DNA of 64,000 nucleotides from Pseudomonas sp. PSB18 (GTDB taxonomy: Bacteria; Pseudomonadota; Gammaproteobacteria; Pseudomonadales; Pseudomonadaceae): NCBI RefSeq assembly GCF_014596565.1, contig NZ_NOIN01000003.1:679248-743247 (forward strand), in the 5' to 3' direction. Made by a program: the position numbers and the translations under genes. Shown here in pieces: positions 53,517 to 63,892 of the stretch. Positions within the stretch are counted from its first letter, which is position 1, and every line of letters begins with the position of its first letter. The notes beneath the pieces were generated by a model. That model saw only the letters and a list, made by a program, of their open reading frames with translations. It searched no databases and was not told where the DNA came from.

Positions 53517-54088
53517 GGCGCCGCCGACCTGCGACGTGAAAGCTGCAGGACACTCGGATGGATGCGTACACCGCTGCGCGCGACCGAATCGAGATTGACC
53601 TCGAACGCCACCTGTTCATCACCCACCCGCAAACAGAACAGGCTGCCCACCGTGCACTGGTCACCGCCTTCGCTGATGCTCAACACCGGTTTGCCGATCA
53701 AGGAAGCGAACAGTTGGGTGTGCTCATCGGCGGTCAGTCTGCCGACATAGACCGCGTTGCATTCATCGGCGATGCCAGGGTGATCCGCCAGCAAGCGCCG
53801 CACGCTCACTGTTCGGCCTGTGGCTTGGGTGGTGCCTTTGACCAGATCGTCGGTGTATTGGGTCGGCCCGACAATGCAAAGCTGCAGTTGGGTAGGTTCT
53901 ATGGGCCAGCGGGCGTAGCTGAGAATGCCCAATACGACCTGGGTCACCGCCTCGGCCCGCATCTGCGCGTGACTCGTGGGCTCCTGGGTTTCGGCGACCA
54001 GGACAGGCGACAGCAAACACAAAAGACTGGCAAGCAGATAATGCCTCCAGTCCTTGGCTCGCGGTGCTTTCCAAACAGCCCCACCCAT
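53513..54088 (-). CDS. yfiR: YfiR: periplasmic repressor of YfiN
   Basis: This 191-residue periplasmic protein binds the YfiN periplasmic domain and blocks c-di-GMP synthesis; reducing or envelope stress and YfiB relieve it. It has a signal peptide (residues 1-33, cleavage after VLVA). The four cysteines are at 71, 110, 145 and 152, exactly the positions of the two structural and redox-sensing disulfides described in P. aeruginosa YfiR. The ATG at 54088 is clear. It is the first gene of the operon, and the 134-bp gap to recD should hold the promoter. Confidence 0.95.
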   Translation of the reverse strand: MGGAVWKAPRAKDWRHYLLASLLCLLSPVLVAETQEPTSHAQMRAEAVTQVVLGILSYARWPIEPTQLQLCIVGPTQYTDDLVKGTTQATGRTVSVRRLLADHPGIADECNAVYVGRLTADEHTQLFASLIGKPVLSISEGGDQCTVGSLFCLRVGDEQVAFEVNLDSVARSGVRIHPSVLQLSRRRSAAP

Positions 54089-54222
54089 GGAAAATCTCTT
54101 GATCGGTCCAATAAACGTCGGAACGATAGCACAGTGCCAAAAAGCCAGCGAGACAACGCCTTACGGTAGTTTCCGTCAAAAAATCAACGTCATTAATTTT
54201 AATGCCGTGCACGCCTGTTCAT

Positions 54223-56319
54223 TCAGCTCCGCGATTCCAGATCCAGCATCAGCCCGCTCAGGCGCTTGACCTTGCGTCGAACCGCTTCCTCGAATATCCC
54301 CGGCCTTGGTTCGATCAGGCTGAACCACTGCTTGGCCCGGGTAATGGCTGTGTACACCAGCTCTTTGGTCAATACGGGGTTCAGCGCATCCGGGAGTATC
54401 AGGGCCGTATGGGTGAATTCCGAGCCCTGGGATTTATGCACGGTCATGGCATACACGGTTTCCACATCATTCAAGCGGCTGGGCAGGACGAAGCGCACAC
54501 CACCCTGTCCGTCGTTGCGAGGGAATGCCACGCGCAGGACCTGCCGGCCCGCATCCGGCCCATCACGTTCGGGCAATTTGAGGGCAATCCCGATGTCACC
54601 GTTCATCAACCCCAGACCATAGTCGTTGCGGGTCATCAAGACCGGACGGCCTTCGTACCACTGGTGATCGCTGCCGATAAGACGGGCCTTGAGCAACGCT
54701 GCGGTCACTCTCTGGTTCAGCCCTTCGACACCCCAGGGGCCTTTACGCACGGCGCAGAGCAGTTGAAAAGCATCGAATGCAGAGAGGACTTCCCGAGCCC
54801 AATCGACCCAGCAGGCATCCTCCAGTGGACGGGACGCCACCGGCCGTCGTTGCTGCAGCAGGCTCAGGTAATGTCGATAACCCTGGGGGCCTTCTGCCTG
54901 GCCTTCAAGCAGCAAGCGCTCCAGCGCTCCATCGTGCTCACCCTTCAATGCCAGGGAGAACAAGTCGGCATGTCGCTTGCCCACCAGCAACTGGCGTGCC
55001 TTTTCGGGCTGCTGTTGGTTGACCCATCGAGCCAGTTGGCCGATACCACTGCCCTCGCCGAAGCGACGGGAGTGCCGGAGCATGACCACTTGCTGTGCCA
55101 ACGGATGAGTGCCATCGAGGTCTTGCTGCAAATCAGCGGCCGACAGGTCTTCGCCGCTGACCGACTCAAGCCAGGCTCGGGTTCGGGCGTTGTACCAACC
55201 CTCCTCGGCATCCCGACACAAATCCGCCAGCACCGCACCGGCCTCCACCGAGGCCAATTGATCCTTGTCCCCGAGCAGCACCAACCGCGCATGGGGCGGC
55301 AGCGCATCCAGTAGATTGGCCATCATCTCCAGATCGATCATGGACGCCTCGTCGATCACCAGCACATCCAATGGCAACCGATTCCCCCCATGGTGTCGAA
55401 AATGCCGGGTTCCAGGCCGACTGCCCAACAAACGATGGACTGTGGTCACGTCGCAAGGAATCCGCTCGCGCACGGCATCGGGTACATCCAGGGTCCGGAC
55501 CTGCTGGCTGATGGATTCGGTCAGGCGCGCCGCCGCCTTGCCGGTAGGCGCCGCCAAGCGAATCCGCAGCGGCTTCCCGGCCTCGACGGCAGGCGCTTGA
55601 AGCAGCGCCAACAAACGCACGACGGTGGTGGTCTTGCCGGTGCCCGGACCGCCGGTCACGATACTGAAAGCCCTCCGGGTCGCCAGGGCACAGGCCAGTT
55701 TCTGCCAGTCGATCGGACCTGCAGGCGCGGCCGGACCGAACAGTCCGTCCAGGCGTTCGCCCAGATCGACGGGGGCGGTCTCCTGTTCGGCCAGCCGTTG
55801 ACGCAACGCCTCATCGATCCGCCGCTCGTAGGTCCAATAGCGCCGCAGATAAAGACGTTTACCGGACAGTACCAACGGGCGTTGCCGCGCCTCCTCGCGC
55901 TCATCGGCAGCCAAGGCCACCAGACGGCTGGAGGCCAGGGTCTTGCACCAATGAGCCCCTTCCAGGGTCCGCAATATTTGCGATGGCAACAGCATCACAC
56001 CGGTTTGCGAATCCCCCTCGGGGGGAAGCGACAAGGCAAAATCCGGTTCCTTGAGCGTTTCGAACAGGTCCAGGCAGACATGTCCGTGGCCCAGCTGGTG
56101 ACTGGCAAGCGCCGCAGCAAGCAGCACCAATGGATCGTCGTCGGGCGCCAGCTCATGAAGGAACGCAACGAAGGCTTTGTCCAGGGCACGCAGCCAGCCG
56201 CGCTCGACCCAGCGCGTCAGCAACAGCAGCAGATCATCCGCACGGTCCAAAGGCGCCAGTTCGATCAGGCTTTCGTCATCCGATGATGTGGGCAGCAGAT
56301 CGACAAACGTCCGACTCAT
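54223..56319 (-). CDS. recD: RecD, exonuclease V alpha subunit (5'-3' helicase)
   Basis: This 698-residue superfamily 1B helicase is the fast motor of RecBCD, which resects DNA double-strand ends and responds to Chi. Walker A GGPGTGKT lies near 221-229, Walker B as DEASMIDLE near 320, and the C-terminal helicase motif as MTVHKSQGSEF followed by YTAITRAKQ. An N-terminal domain contacts RecC. The ATG at 56319 was chosen because GGGAG precedes it and it overlaps the recB stop (ATGA); another ATG seven codons upstream lacks a ribosome site. Order recC-recB-recD is the usual Pseudomonas operon. Confidence 0.97.
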   Translation of the reverse strand: MSRTFVDLLPTSSDDESLIELAPLDRADDLLLLLTRWVERGWLRALDKAFVAFLHELAPDDDPLVLLAAALASHQLGHGHVCLDLFETLKEPDFALSLPPEGDSQTGVMLLPSQILRTLEGAHWCKTLASSRLVALAADEREEARQRPLVLSGKRLYLRRYWTYERRIDEALRQRLAEQETAPVDLGERLDGLFGPAAPAGPIDWQKLACALATRRAFSIVTGGPGTGKTTTVVRLLALLQAPAVEAGKPLRIRLAAPTGKAAARLTESISQQVRTLDVPDAVRERIPCDVTTVHRLLGSRPGTRHFRHHGGNRLPLDVLVIDEASMIDLEMMANLLDALPPHARLVLLGDKDQLASVEAGAVLADLCRDAEEGWYNARTRAWLESVSGEDLSAADLQQDLDGTHPLAQQVVMLRHSRRFGEGSGIGQLARWVNQQQPEKARQLLVGKRHADLFSLALKGEHDGALERLLLEGQAEGPQGYRHYLSLLQQRRPVASRPLEDACWVDWAREVLSAFDAFQLLCAVRKGPWGVEGLNQRVTAALLKARLIGSDHQWYEGRPVLMTRNDYGLGLMNGDIGIALKLPERDGPDAGRQVLRVAFPRNDGQGGVRFVLPSRLNDVETVYAMTVHKSQGSEFTHTALILPDALNPVLTKELVYTAITRAKQWFSLIEPRPGIFEEAVRRKVKRLSGLMLDLESRS

Positions 56320-59300
56320 AGCAATTCTCCCTGTACCCATGCTGGCTCAGCCTTGGGCTCGGGCGCCCCTTGGAAAAGGCGATCCAGTTGTTCGATCAGT
56401 GCTCGCGCAGGCTTGGTGAAATAGACCCCTTGACTGGCCGCACGGGTACCACGAAGAAACAGGTACAGCGCACCGCCGACATGTCGGTCGTAGTCATAGT
56501 CGGGCAAGCGCGCCTTGAGCTGACGATGCAGCGCCAACAGGTACAGCACATATTGCAGATCGTAGCGATTGTCGAGGATCGATTGCTCCATGGCTTGAGG
56601 GGTGTAGGCCGTGTCATCGCTCCCCAGCCAGTTGGATTTGTAGTCCGCCACGTAGTATCGCCCTTCATGCTCGAACGTCAGGTCGATGAATCCCTTGAAC
56701 ATGCCGTTGAGCATGACCGGTTCCGCGGCGACGCGGGCCACACCGCCATGGGTGAATCGGCAAACCAGCTCATCAAGTTTGAGCACATCGACCTTATGGC
56801 TGGCGAACCAGAACTCCATCTCGACCTGGAACCGGATCAAGCGCTCAAGCACCACCGGCTGATCGTTGCCGATGCGCATGGGCGTTGCTATCAGGTGCTG
56901 CAACCAATCGCTGAGCGTCGTGATCCAGCCTTTCCAGCCCCGACGATTGCAACGTCGGGCAATGGCGTCTTCGATGGCCGTTGGCGCGACGGCAAACCCT
57001 TCGCCGGCGACCCACTCCAGGAGGCCGTGGAGGAAAGTGCCGGGATTGGGTCCGCGAGGGAAGCGGTGAATGTCCCCCCCGATGGCGACGACTTCCCTGG
57101 GCGCATCAGGATCAAGCCGCTCATCGTCGAACAGTTTCTGGGCCTGGGGATCTTCCGGCGCCGTGTCGCTGCCTGCACTCAGGATCTCGCCGATGCGCAA
57201 GGCGCTATACGAGGCGATCCACCAGTTTTCACTGGCTTTGCGTACCGGCCTCAAGGGGTCGAGCAGCACGGCTTCGTTGCGCGGGGGACGGTAGCGTTCG
57301 TCGGTGGCCAGGGGCATCTCCTGGCAACTCACCGCAGCACTGCCTTGTTGCAGGTCTTCCAGCCAACGCCGCAACTGCACCGAATCGGGCAGCGGCATAC
57401 CGCCGCCCAACAGATACCCCAGGGCAGACAGATGCAGGATCGAGCTGCTGTTATTACCCCGCTTGAGATCGGCAACCCCCAGCCAACAGGCATGTTGCGC
57501 GCGGGTAAGTGCCACGTAGAGCAGGCGCAGGTCCTCGGCCAGACGTTCGTCATCAGCCTTGGCGATCAGTTCGGCGGAAGGCTTCAGGCTGATCTGTGCC
57601 TTGCCGGTTTCATCGTGGTAATGCAACGGCAATCGGCTGCCATCCACCGGCTTCGTCGAACAGATGAACGGCAGGAATACCAATGGATACTCCAACCCCT
57701 TGGACTTGTGGATCGTCACCACCTTGACCAGTTGCTCATCGCTTTCCAGGCGCAGGATCTGTTCTTCTCCGGCCTGACCAGACAAGGCCAGGTGCTCCGA
57801 CAGATGGCGGATCAGGGCCTGCTCACCATCCAACTCACCGGCCGCCTGTTGCAGGAGTTCGCTGAGGTGCAGCAGATTGGTCAGCACCCGCTCACCCTCA
57901 TTGCGCGCCATCAAGGCCTGGGGCAGCTCGAAGTCATGCAGCAGTCGCCGCAGCATGGGCAGCACCCCCTGGGTGCGCCAGACCGTACGGTAGCCACGGA
58001 ACTGCATGACCCGTGCCTCCCAGGCCAACTCATCCTGGTTGAGTCGCTCCAGCTCCGTGAGCGGCAGGTTCAACGTGATGCTCGCCAGCGCAGCCCGCAA
58101 TGGCCGCTCGACATCCGGCTCGGCACAGGCCCTGAGCCAGATCAGCACGTCACGCGCTTCCTGCGAGGCAAAGACCGAATCCTTATCGGACAGATAGACA
58201 CTGCGTACCCCTCGCGCGGACAACTCGTCCCGCACCGCCTGCGCCTCTTTACCGTCCCGCACCAGGATCGCGATATCTGCGGGCAACAGCCCACGCAGCG
58301 CTTTTCCATCCTCGATGAAACCGTCGCGCCCCGACTGGCCGCCGTTGAGCAGCGCCGTGATCTCACTGGCACAGGCAGCCGCCATTTGCTGCCGATAGAC
58401 CGCACCGGAGAGCGGCTTGTCCGACGGCAAATGCCAGATATTCAAGGCTGCAAGGGGCTCGCCCGCGATCTGCAAGGACTCCTTGCGGCCCTGGGCATCA
58501 ACGGGCAGGAACGGCACCGGGTTCTTGTCCGGTGCTTCACGAAACAGGAATGCCCCGCGCCCGCTCGGACGGGATTCGGCGTTCTGGAAAATATGGTTTA
58601 CCGCGCCCACCATGGCGTGGCTGGAACGGAAGTTGGTTCCCAGGGTATGCAGCCTGCCGGCGGTCGCCTCACGGGCACGCAGGTAGGTATGGATATCGGC
58701 GCCACGAAAGGCATAGATGGCCTGTTTCGGATCACCGATCAGGAACAGCCCCGTCTCGGGGTTGTTGTCTTCAATTCGGTAGATGCTTTCGAAGATCCGG
58801 TATTGAACCGGATCGGTGTCCTGGAACTCGTCGATCAACGCGACCGGAAACTGCTCGCGTATCAGGCTCGCCAGACGTTCGCCACCCTCGGCCAGCAGCG
58901 CCGCGTCCAGCCTCAGCAGCATGTCGTCGAAGCCCATCTCCGCGCGTCGGCGTTTCTCTGCCTCGAAGCGCGCGCCCACCCATTGGGCCGCATGCTGCAA
59001 CACCGCTGCATCCGGGGTGGGCAACGCCTCCAGGCTGGCCTTGAGACTGGCCATGGCCTCCAGCCCTGGATGGCTGGGCACTTCGCCTTTCCAGGCCTCC
59101 GCCATGCCTTCGGGGGTCAGCCGCGTAAACCCGGTACCGATATCCAGGAGTTCGAGGCTCTCGTCATCCACCCAGGCGAAGATTTTCTGAAACCACGGCT
59201 CGAAGTAGCGCGCCTGCATCTTGCGCCCGTCGACGCTCTTGTTGGCAACGCCTTGCTGGCAGATCTCCAGCAGCTCCACTGCCCATTGCCGCCAGGGCGC

Positions 59301-60002
59301 CTTGAGGTCGAGCAACGCGGTACTGCGTTCCTGAAGCGACGCCAGGATGAGCTCGGCAGGCTCAAGCCCGTCACCGTTGTCACGCTCGCTGGAAAACAAC
59401 CCCCTGACCCGCGGCAACAGCGCAGCAGGCCCTCCCCAATGGGTGCGCACCCAGTTCAGCGCTTCACCCTGCATCGAGTAGCAGAACAGCCGCCAATAAT
59501 CGCGCAGTACTTCGCCAAGCAATTCGCTGTGATCGGTTTCCAGGGTTTGGGTAAACAGGCTGCCGCTGTCGAAGGCGTGTTCACGCAACATCCGCTGGCA
59601 CCAGCTATGAATGGTCGAAACCGCGGCTTCATCCATCCATTGCGCAGCGATGTCCAGCCGATTGGCGCAACCGGGCCATTGCGCTTCGTCGAACTCGTCA
59701 CGCAACTGGGCGATCAGTGAATCGGGGGCCGGAATCTCATCCCGAAAGAAACGCGCGGCTTCGGCCAGGCGCGTGCGGATACGTTCGCGCAGCTCCTTGG
59801 TAGCGGCGTCCGTAAAAGTCACGACCAGGATTTGCGGAGGAAGCAGTTCGCGACCGAATCCGGTCGCCGAGCCGCCATGGCCCAACACCAGCCGCAGGTA
59901 CAACGCGGAAATGGTAAAGGTCTTGCCAGTACCCGCACTGGCTTCGATCAATTGGCTCCCGCGCAGGGGAAACGCCAGGGCCAGAGGTGTCTGCCGACTC
60001 AT
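56316..60002 (-). CDS. recB: RecB, exonuclease V beta subunit (3'-5' helicase/nuclease)
   Basis: This 1228-residue UvrD-type helicase and nuclease has Walker A EASAGTGKT near residue 20 and Walker B-type VALIDEFQDTDPVQY. The helicase motif VVTIHKSKGLEYPLVFLP is present. The C-terminal PD-(D/E)xK nuclease domain carries DYKSNWLG near 1117. The ATG at 60002 has GAGGAGG in front and starts two bases after the recC stop. It overlaps recD by 4 bp. All catalytic motifs appear intact, so the complex should be active. Confidence 0.97.
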   Translation of the reverse strand: MSRQTPLALAFPLRGSQLIEASAGTGKTFTISALYLRLVLGHGGSATGFGRELLPPQILVVTFTDAATKELRERIRTRLAEAARFFRDEIPAPDSLIAQLRDEFDEAQWPGCANRLDIAAQWMDEAAVSTIHSWCQRMLREHAFDSGSLFTQTLETDHSELLGEVLRDYWRLFCYSMQGEALNWVRTHWGGPAALLPRVRGLFSSERDNGDGLEPAELILASLQERSTALLDLKAPWRQWAVELLEICQQGVANKSVDGRKMQARYFEPWFQKIFAWVDDESLELLDIGTGFTRLTPEGMAEAWKGEVPSHPGLEAMASLKASLEALPTPDAAVLQHAAQWVGARFEAEKRRRAEMGFDDMLLRLDAALLAEGGERLASLIREQFPVALIDEFQDTDPVQYRIFESIYRIEDNNPETGLFLIGDPKQAIYAFRGADIHTYLRAREATAGRLHTLGTNFRSSHAMVGAVNHIFQNAESRPSGRGAFLFREAPDKNPVPFLPVDAQGRKESLQIAGEPLAALNIWHLPSDKPLSGAVYRQQMAAACASEITALLNGGQSGRDGFIEDGKALRGLLPADIAILVRDGKEAQAVRDELSARGVRSVYLSDKDSVFASQEARDVLIWLRACAEPDVERPLRAALASITLNLPLTELERLNQDELAWEARVMQFRGYRTVWRTQGVLPMLRRLLHDFELPQALMARNEGERVLTNLLHLSELLQQAAGELDGEQALIRHLSEHLALSGQAGEEQILRLESDEQLVKVVTIHKSKGLEYPLVFLPFICSTKPVDGSRLPLHYHDETGKAQISLKPSAELIAKADDERLAEDLRLLYVALTRAQHACWLGVADLKRGNNSSSILHLSALGYLLGGGMPLPDSVQLRRWLEDLQQGSAAVSCQEMPLATDERYRPPRNEAVLLDPLRPVRKASENWWIASYSALRIGEILSAGSDTAPEDPQAQKLFDDERLDPDAPREVVAIGGDIHRFPRGPNPGTFLHGLLEWVAGEGFAVAPTAIEDAIARRCNRRGWKGWITTLSDWLQHLIATPMRIGNDQPVVLERLIRFQVEMEFWFASHKVDVLKLDELVCRFTHGGVARVAAEPVMLNGMFKGFIDLTFEHEGRYYVADYKSNWLGSDDTAYTPQAMEQSILDNRYDLQYVLYLLALHRQLKARLPDYDYDRHVGGALYLFLRGTRAASQGVYFTKPARALIEQLDRLFQGAPEPKAEPAWVQGELL

Positions 60003-60004
60003 GA

Positions 60005-63000
60005 TTACGCCTCCTCGCCGATTGCGGAACGCCATGGAGCCTCGAACAGCGGCCGATAAAGCGCATCGCACCAGTCAGGAAATGTCTCGTCTGCCGTCAG
60101 GGCATCGAAGTCGGCAAACTGCCGGGCCAGGGCCGGACTCTCCCGCCGCTCGCCTTCAGAAGTCAGCCCATCGCCTTCGTAGGTTTTTCGGGCCGCCGCC
60201 TCGGCTTTATCCGGATCTGTCTGGCCAAGCCAGGCGAAGGCGGTTTTCACTGCAATCGGCAACGGCTGGCGCATGCCTGACTGCCAAGCCTGCAACAGGT
60301 CACTGAGCAGTCTTCGCGCCACAGCTTCTTCAAACGGTGCCAGCAGCAAGCTGTCATCACTCGCCACCAATGCGGTGGTCATCGACAGCCCGCTGGCGCA
60401 CGCCACGAGATGATTGACCCAGGGACGTATCAGGCGGTGCCACTTCCGGGTCCTGACGGAACCGATGCTGTTGGGTATGGCAGTGATGGCAAGGACCGCG
60501 CCGTCGGAACGCTGGTGCAGGCCGCTGAGCCATCCTTCGACACTGACGTCATGCAATTGGAGACTGACAGGCACTGCGCTGGTCAACGGGGTGGGCCATA
60601 ACGCCAGAAGTTGCTGATAACGCTGGAGCAGATCCGGCAGGGGCTCGATCAGTTCGCGTTGCATGCACTCACCGAAACCCGCCATGGGTAACAGGCCGCT
60701 GTTCTGCAGGCGCTTGGCATGGGCCTCCAGGGCCAGATCCGGCTGGTCCAGGCGCACCAGGGCGGCTTCCAGCAAGCTGTCGCTCAGGCTATAGCGTTGC
60801 AGGGCATCGAGCACGAAGGGCTCGTCATCGGCCAGCGGTGCTTCGATGGCTTCGAAGAACACCTTGAGTCGCTGGCTGAAAAAGTGGCGAACGGGGTTGC
60901 GCAGGAAGTCCTGCAACTGTCCGAGGCTCAAGGGCTCTTCCTGAACATAGGGCTCCAGCACCTGGGCATTGCCCGTATGGTCCTGATTGTCGTGAAGCAT
61001 CCGCCATTCACTGGCATAGCTGAACAGGTCATTACCCTGGAGGAAATAACGAGCGCTGAACGGTTGCAGGGGATGCTCCTGGGTCAGTGCCCCGAGAAGG
61101 TCCTTGCTGTCGTCCACCAGCCGCCAGCCGCTGGCCAGATGATCCCGCAACTGACCGATCAACACCGATGCGGGTCGGTCGCTGTTATCGCGGATACTGC
61201 GCCCTACCCAGCTTATATAGAGTTTTTCCCGGGCCGACAGCAGCGCCTCCAATAGCAGATAACGATCGTCCTCACGCCGGGAGCGATCACCGGGCCGATA
61301 GTCACTGCCCATGAGATCGAAGTCCAACGGCGGCTGGGCTCTCGGATAATCGCCGTCGTTCATCCCCAGCAGGCACACCAGATTGAAGGGGATTGCACGC
61401 ATCGGCATCAAGGTGCAGAAGTTGACCGCTCCGGCGAGAAAGCGCTGGGACAGTCGACCTTGGTCCAGCCCTGCCAGCCAAGCCTCGCGTACCACCGTCA
61501 GCGGCAATTCATCCTGCAGCCCCACCGACTCGCAGGTTTCCAGCCAGGTCTCGCGCAGGTCTTCAAGCTGAGCCAGCAGATAGTCGTCATGCTCACTGCT
61601 CGCCTGGAAAAACAATTGCATCAAGTCCCGCAGACGCGATCCCCACACCTGTGGGGATGCGGGCTCGGTGAGCGACTGATGGGCGACTTCCAGCGCATCC
61701 AGTAAAGCGGCCAGGGGGCCGATCAACGCCGCGTCGAGGCCACCGATTTCGTCATAGGGTTCGATGCCGTCATAGGCGTCCGAACTGCCGACGGCATATC
61801 CCAACAGCATGCGTCGCAGACCAAACCGCCAGCTGTTCTGCTCAAGCTCAGCGGGCAGCCCGAGCCCGGCGCGATGTTCGGCGTTCATTCCCCAACGAAT
61901 ACCGGCGCCCTCGATCCAACGATGCAGTGTCGGCAAGTCGGCCTCATCGAGGTCGAATCGCTTGCGCAGGGCCGGGACATCCAACAAGTCGAGGATCTCG
62001 CTGACGGGAAAGCGGCTATCGGGCAGCTTCAGCAAATGCTCGACGGCAATCAGCAATGGATCACGTCCACGCTGCCCCTGGTCGGTCAGGGTGAAGGGAA
62101 TGAAGCGCGGATCCGTCCTGTCGAGCTGACCGAACACGGCACGGATATGCGGAGCATAACTGTCGATGTCCGGGACCATGACGATGATGTCCCGAGGACG
62201 TAGCGTCGGGTCTGCGCTGAAATGGGCCAATAACTGGTCATGCAGAATTTCGACTTCGCGCTGGGCGCTGTGGGCGACATGGAAGCGGATCGATCCGTCT
62301 CGCGCCGTATCGACGGCAGGCCAGCGCTCCCGGGTTTCAGCCAGGGGGCGCAGCTCAAGGATGTCATCCTGCAACTGGCTGAGCAGGGTCGTGGGATTGC
62401 TGTCACTGAACAGGTCGATTCGGCCGTCGCGAAACACCGAGCGGTAGCGATTGGGGTCGTCATAGCTGTCGAGCAGATTGATATAGTCGCGCCCTTGCTT
62501 GCCCCACGCCGCGAGTAATGGATGAGCATGTTGATGCAGGGATTGCGGATCGAGGATAACGGGCATGCCAGCCTTGCGTGCCTGGCGCTTGTACTCGTGA
62601 CGCAACAGGTCCTTGTCGGCCACGATGTCCGCCCAGTGATGACGACAAGGGTTATGGACGCACAGGAGAACCTGGCTGAACCGTGACAGACCGGCCAGCG
62701 CCTCGAGGGCCTGGGCCGGTAGTGAGGAAATACCAAACACGATCACCCGTGCAGGAAGTCCTTTCGGAGCGGCTTCCAGGCTGTTGATGCGTTCGATGTA
62801 CCGTTGATGGACGCCCGCACGGCTTTGGGCCATGCCTTCTTCTCCCACATCCACCAACAAGGCTCGCCACAGCTCGGCTTGCCAGCAATTAGCGGGCGCA
62901 AGCGCCTTGATTTCGCCTCGGACATTTCTCGTCTGGTGCCGGCCCTCTGCCCAGTCCTCCAGCCAGTCGGCCCGGTACACCTGATACTGGTCGAACAGAT

Positions 63001-63451
63001 CGGCAAGGCGCTCAGACAACTGATAGCGCTTGCGCAGATCCGTGTCGTGGGTGAGGAACCGACGCAGGGGCTCGAAATGAGGCTGCTCGATCAACTGCGG
63101 CAAAAGACGCATCAGTCGCCAGGTGAGGGGGGCTTTATCCAGCAGCGACTTGGCCGGAATCTCGTCGCGCCCCAGAACCGTTCGATAGAGTTGCCACATG
63201 AAGCTGCCGGGCAGTTGTACATCAATGGCAGCCGCAATGCCGCAGCCGCCGGTATCGTCGTCTTCCGGATCCTCGGCCAGTGCCAGCTTGAGCCATTGGG
63301 CAATACCGTTGCTCTGTACGAGTGCAATTTCATTCTCCAGCGGGGCCAGCGGATAACGTCGCATCAAGCTGATTACCAGGCTGCGCAGCTCATCGAGGCG
63401 ATTGCCATGAATCACCATGAAGGCTGGGCTGAGGGACGTTGCGTCCGGCAT
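60005..63451 (-). CDS. recC: RecC, exonuclease V gamma subunit (Chi recognition)
   Basis: This 1148-residue subunit of RecBCD has a helicase-like fold without ATPase motifs; it holds the channels through which DNA strands pass and recognises Chi. Family phrases include FMVIHGNRLDELRSLV at the start, GISSLPAQALEALAGLSRFSQV, and LCLLGMNDGDYPR-like text (NLVCLLGMNDGDYPRAQPP). The ATG at 63451 follows AAGGA by seven bases; a GTG 15 codons upstream was rejected. It is the first gene of recCBD, and the promoter should lie in the 106 bp between it and the rRNA terminator. Confidence 0.97.
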   Translation of the reverse strand: MPDATSLSPAFMVIHGNRLDELRSLVISLMRRYPLAPLENEIALVQSNGIAQWLKLALAEDPEDDDTGGCGIAAAIDVQLPGSFMWQLYRTVLGRDEIPAKSLLDKAPLTWRLMRLLPQLIEQPHFEPLRRFLTHDTDLRKRYQLSERLADLFDQYQVYRADWLEDWAEGRHQTRNVRGEIKALAPANCWQAELWRALLVDVGEEGMAQSRAGVHQRYIERINSLEAAPKGLPARVIVFGISSLPAQALEALAGLSRFSQVLLCVHNPCRHHWADIVADKDLLRHEYKRQARKAGMPVILDPQSLHQHAHPLLAAWGKQGRDYINLLDSYDDPNRYRSVFRDGRIDLFSDSNPTTLLSQLQDDILELRPLAETRERWPAVDTARDGSIRFHVAHSAQREVEILHDQLLAHFSADPTLRPRDIIVMVPDIDSYAPHIRAVFGQLDRTDPRFIPFTLTDQGQRGRDPLLIAVEHLLKLPDSRFPVSEILDLLDVPALRKRFDLDEADLPTLHRWIEGAGIRWGMNAEHRAGLGLPAELEQNSWRFGLRRMLLGYAVGSSDAYDGIEPYDEIGGLDAALIGPLAALLDALEVAHQSLTEPASPQVWGSRLRDLMQLFFQASSEHDDYLLAQLEDLRETWLETCESVGLQDELPLTVVREAWLAGLDQGRLSQRFLAGAVNFCTLMPMRAIPFNLVCLLGMNDGDYPRAQPPLDFDLMGSDYRPGDRSRREDDRYLLLEALLSAREKLYISWVGRSIRDNSDRPASVLIGQLRDHLASGWRLVDDSKDLLGALTQEHPLQPFSARYFLQGNDLFSYASEWRMLHDNQDHTGNAQVLEPYVQEEPLSLGQLQDFLRNPVRHFFSQRLKVFFEAIEAPLADDEPFVLDALQRYSLSDSLLEAALVRLDQPDLALEAHAKRLQNSGLLPMAGFGECMQRELIEPLPDLLQRYQQLLALWPTPLTSAVPVSLQLHDVSVEGWLSGLHQRSDGAVLAITAIPNSIGSVRTRKWHRLIRPWVNHLVACASGLSMTTALVASDDSLLLAPFEEAVARRLLSDLLQAWQSGMRQPLPIAVKTAFAWLGQTDPDKAEAAARKTYEGDGLTSEGERRESPALARQFADFDALTADETFPDWCDALYRPLFEAPWRSAIGEEA

Positions 63452-63557
63452 AAAGGCATCCTTGAAAATGCAAAAGCTAGGGCCGAACCTTAGCACTGTC
63501 GGGGGGTTGTGGCAGCCGGGAACGGTCCGCGCTTGTCGTCAGAACTTTCCTGCGGGC

Positions 63558-63594
63558 AAAACAAAACCCCTACCTGCGTCAGCAGATAGGGGTT
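63558..63594 (-). terminator. Intrinsic terminator of the rRNA operon
   Basis: A 12-bp stem (63565-63576 with 63583-63594, one wobble pair) around a six-base loop lies just after the 5S gene on the minus strand, followed by TTGTTTTG. It separates rRNA transcription from the collinear recC gene. Confidence 0.85.
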
Positions 63595-63603
63595 TCGGAA
63601 TTT

Positions 63604-63723
63604 AATCTTGACGATGACCTACTCTCACATGGGGAAACCCCACACTACCATCGGCGATGCATCGTTTCACTTCTGAGTTCGGGATGGGATCAGGTGGTTC
63701 CAACGCTCTATGGTCGTCAAGAA
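63604..63723 (-). rRNA. rrf: 5S ribosomal RNA
   Basis: On the minus strand the segment runs from TTTCTTGACGACCATAGAG through the conserved GGAACCACCTGATCCCATCC and GAACTCAGAAGTGAAAC to ATCGTCAAGATT. The first and last eight bases pair (CTTGACGA with TCGTCAAG) as helix I. The ends are placed by that pairing and may be off by a base or two. Confidence 0.96.
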
Positions 63724-63892
63724 ATTCGGTAGCCAGCGCGTGCCTTACGGTCACGTTCCAGCGAATGGGTATGCGATAGTTTGTGTGTTGCTGCTGAGCG
63801 GTTCGAACTTTCGGTTCGTTTCGTCTTCACACACCGCAATCTGGTGCCCTTGCGCTTTTCAGCTCGGAGCCAACAAATTGCTTGGGTGTTAT

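Noticed and set aside
56370..59720. A plus-strand open frame of about 1100 codons
   Set aside because: It is antisense to recB, which has intact helicase and nuclease motifs. The plus-strand translation has no recognisable domain.
63724..63892. A tRNA gene in the 23S-5S spacer
   Set aside because: No cloverleaf, T-loop GTTCGANTC consensus or CCA-like end could be found in this short spacer.
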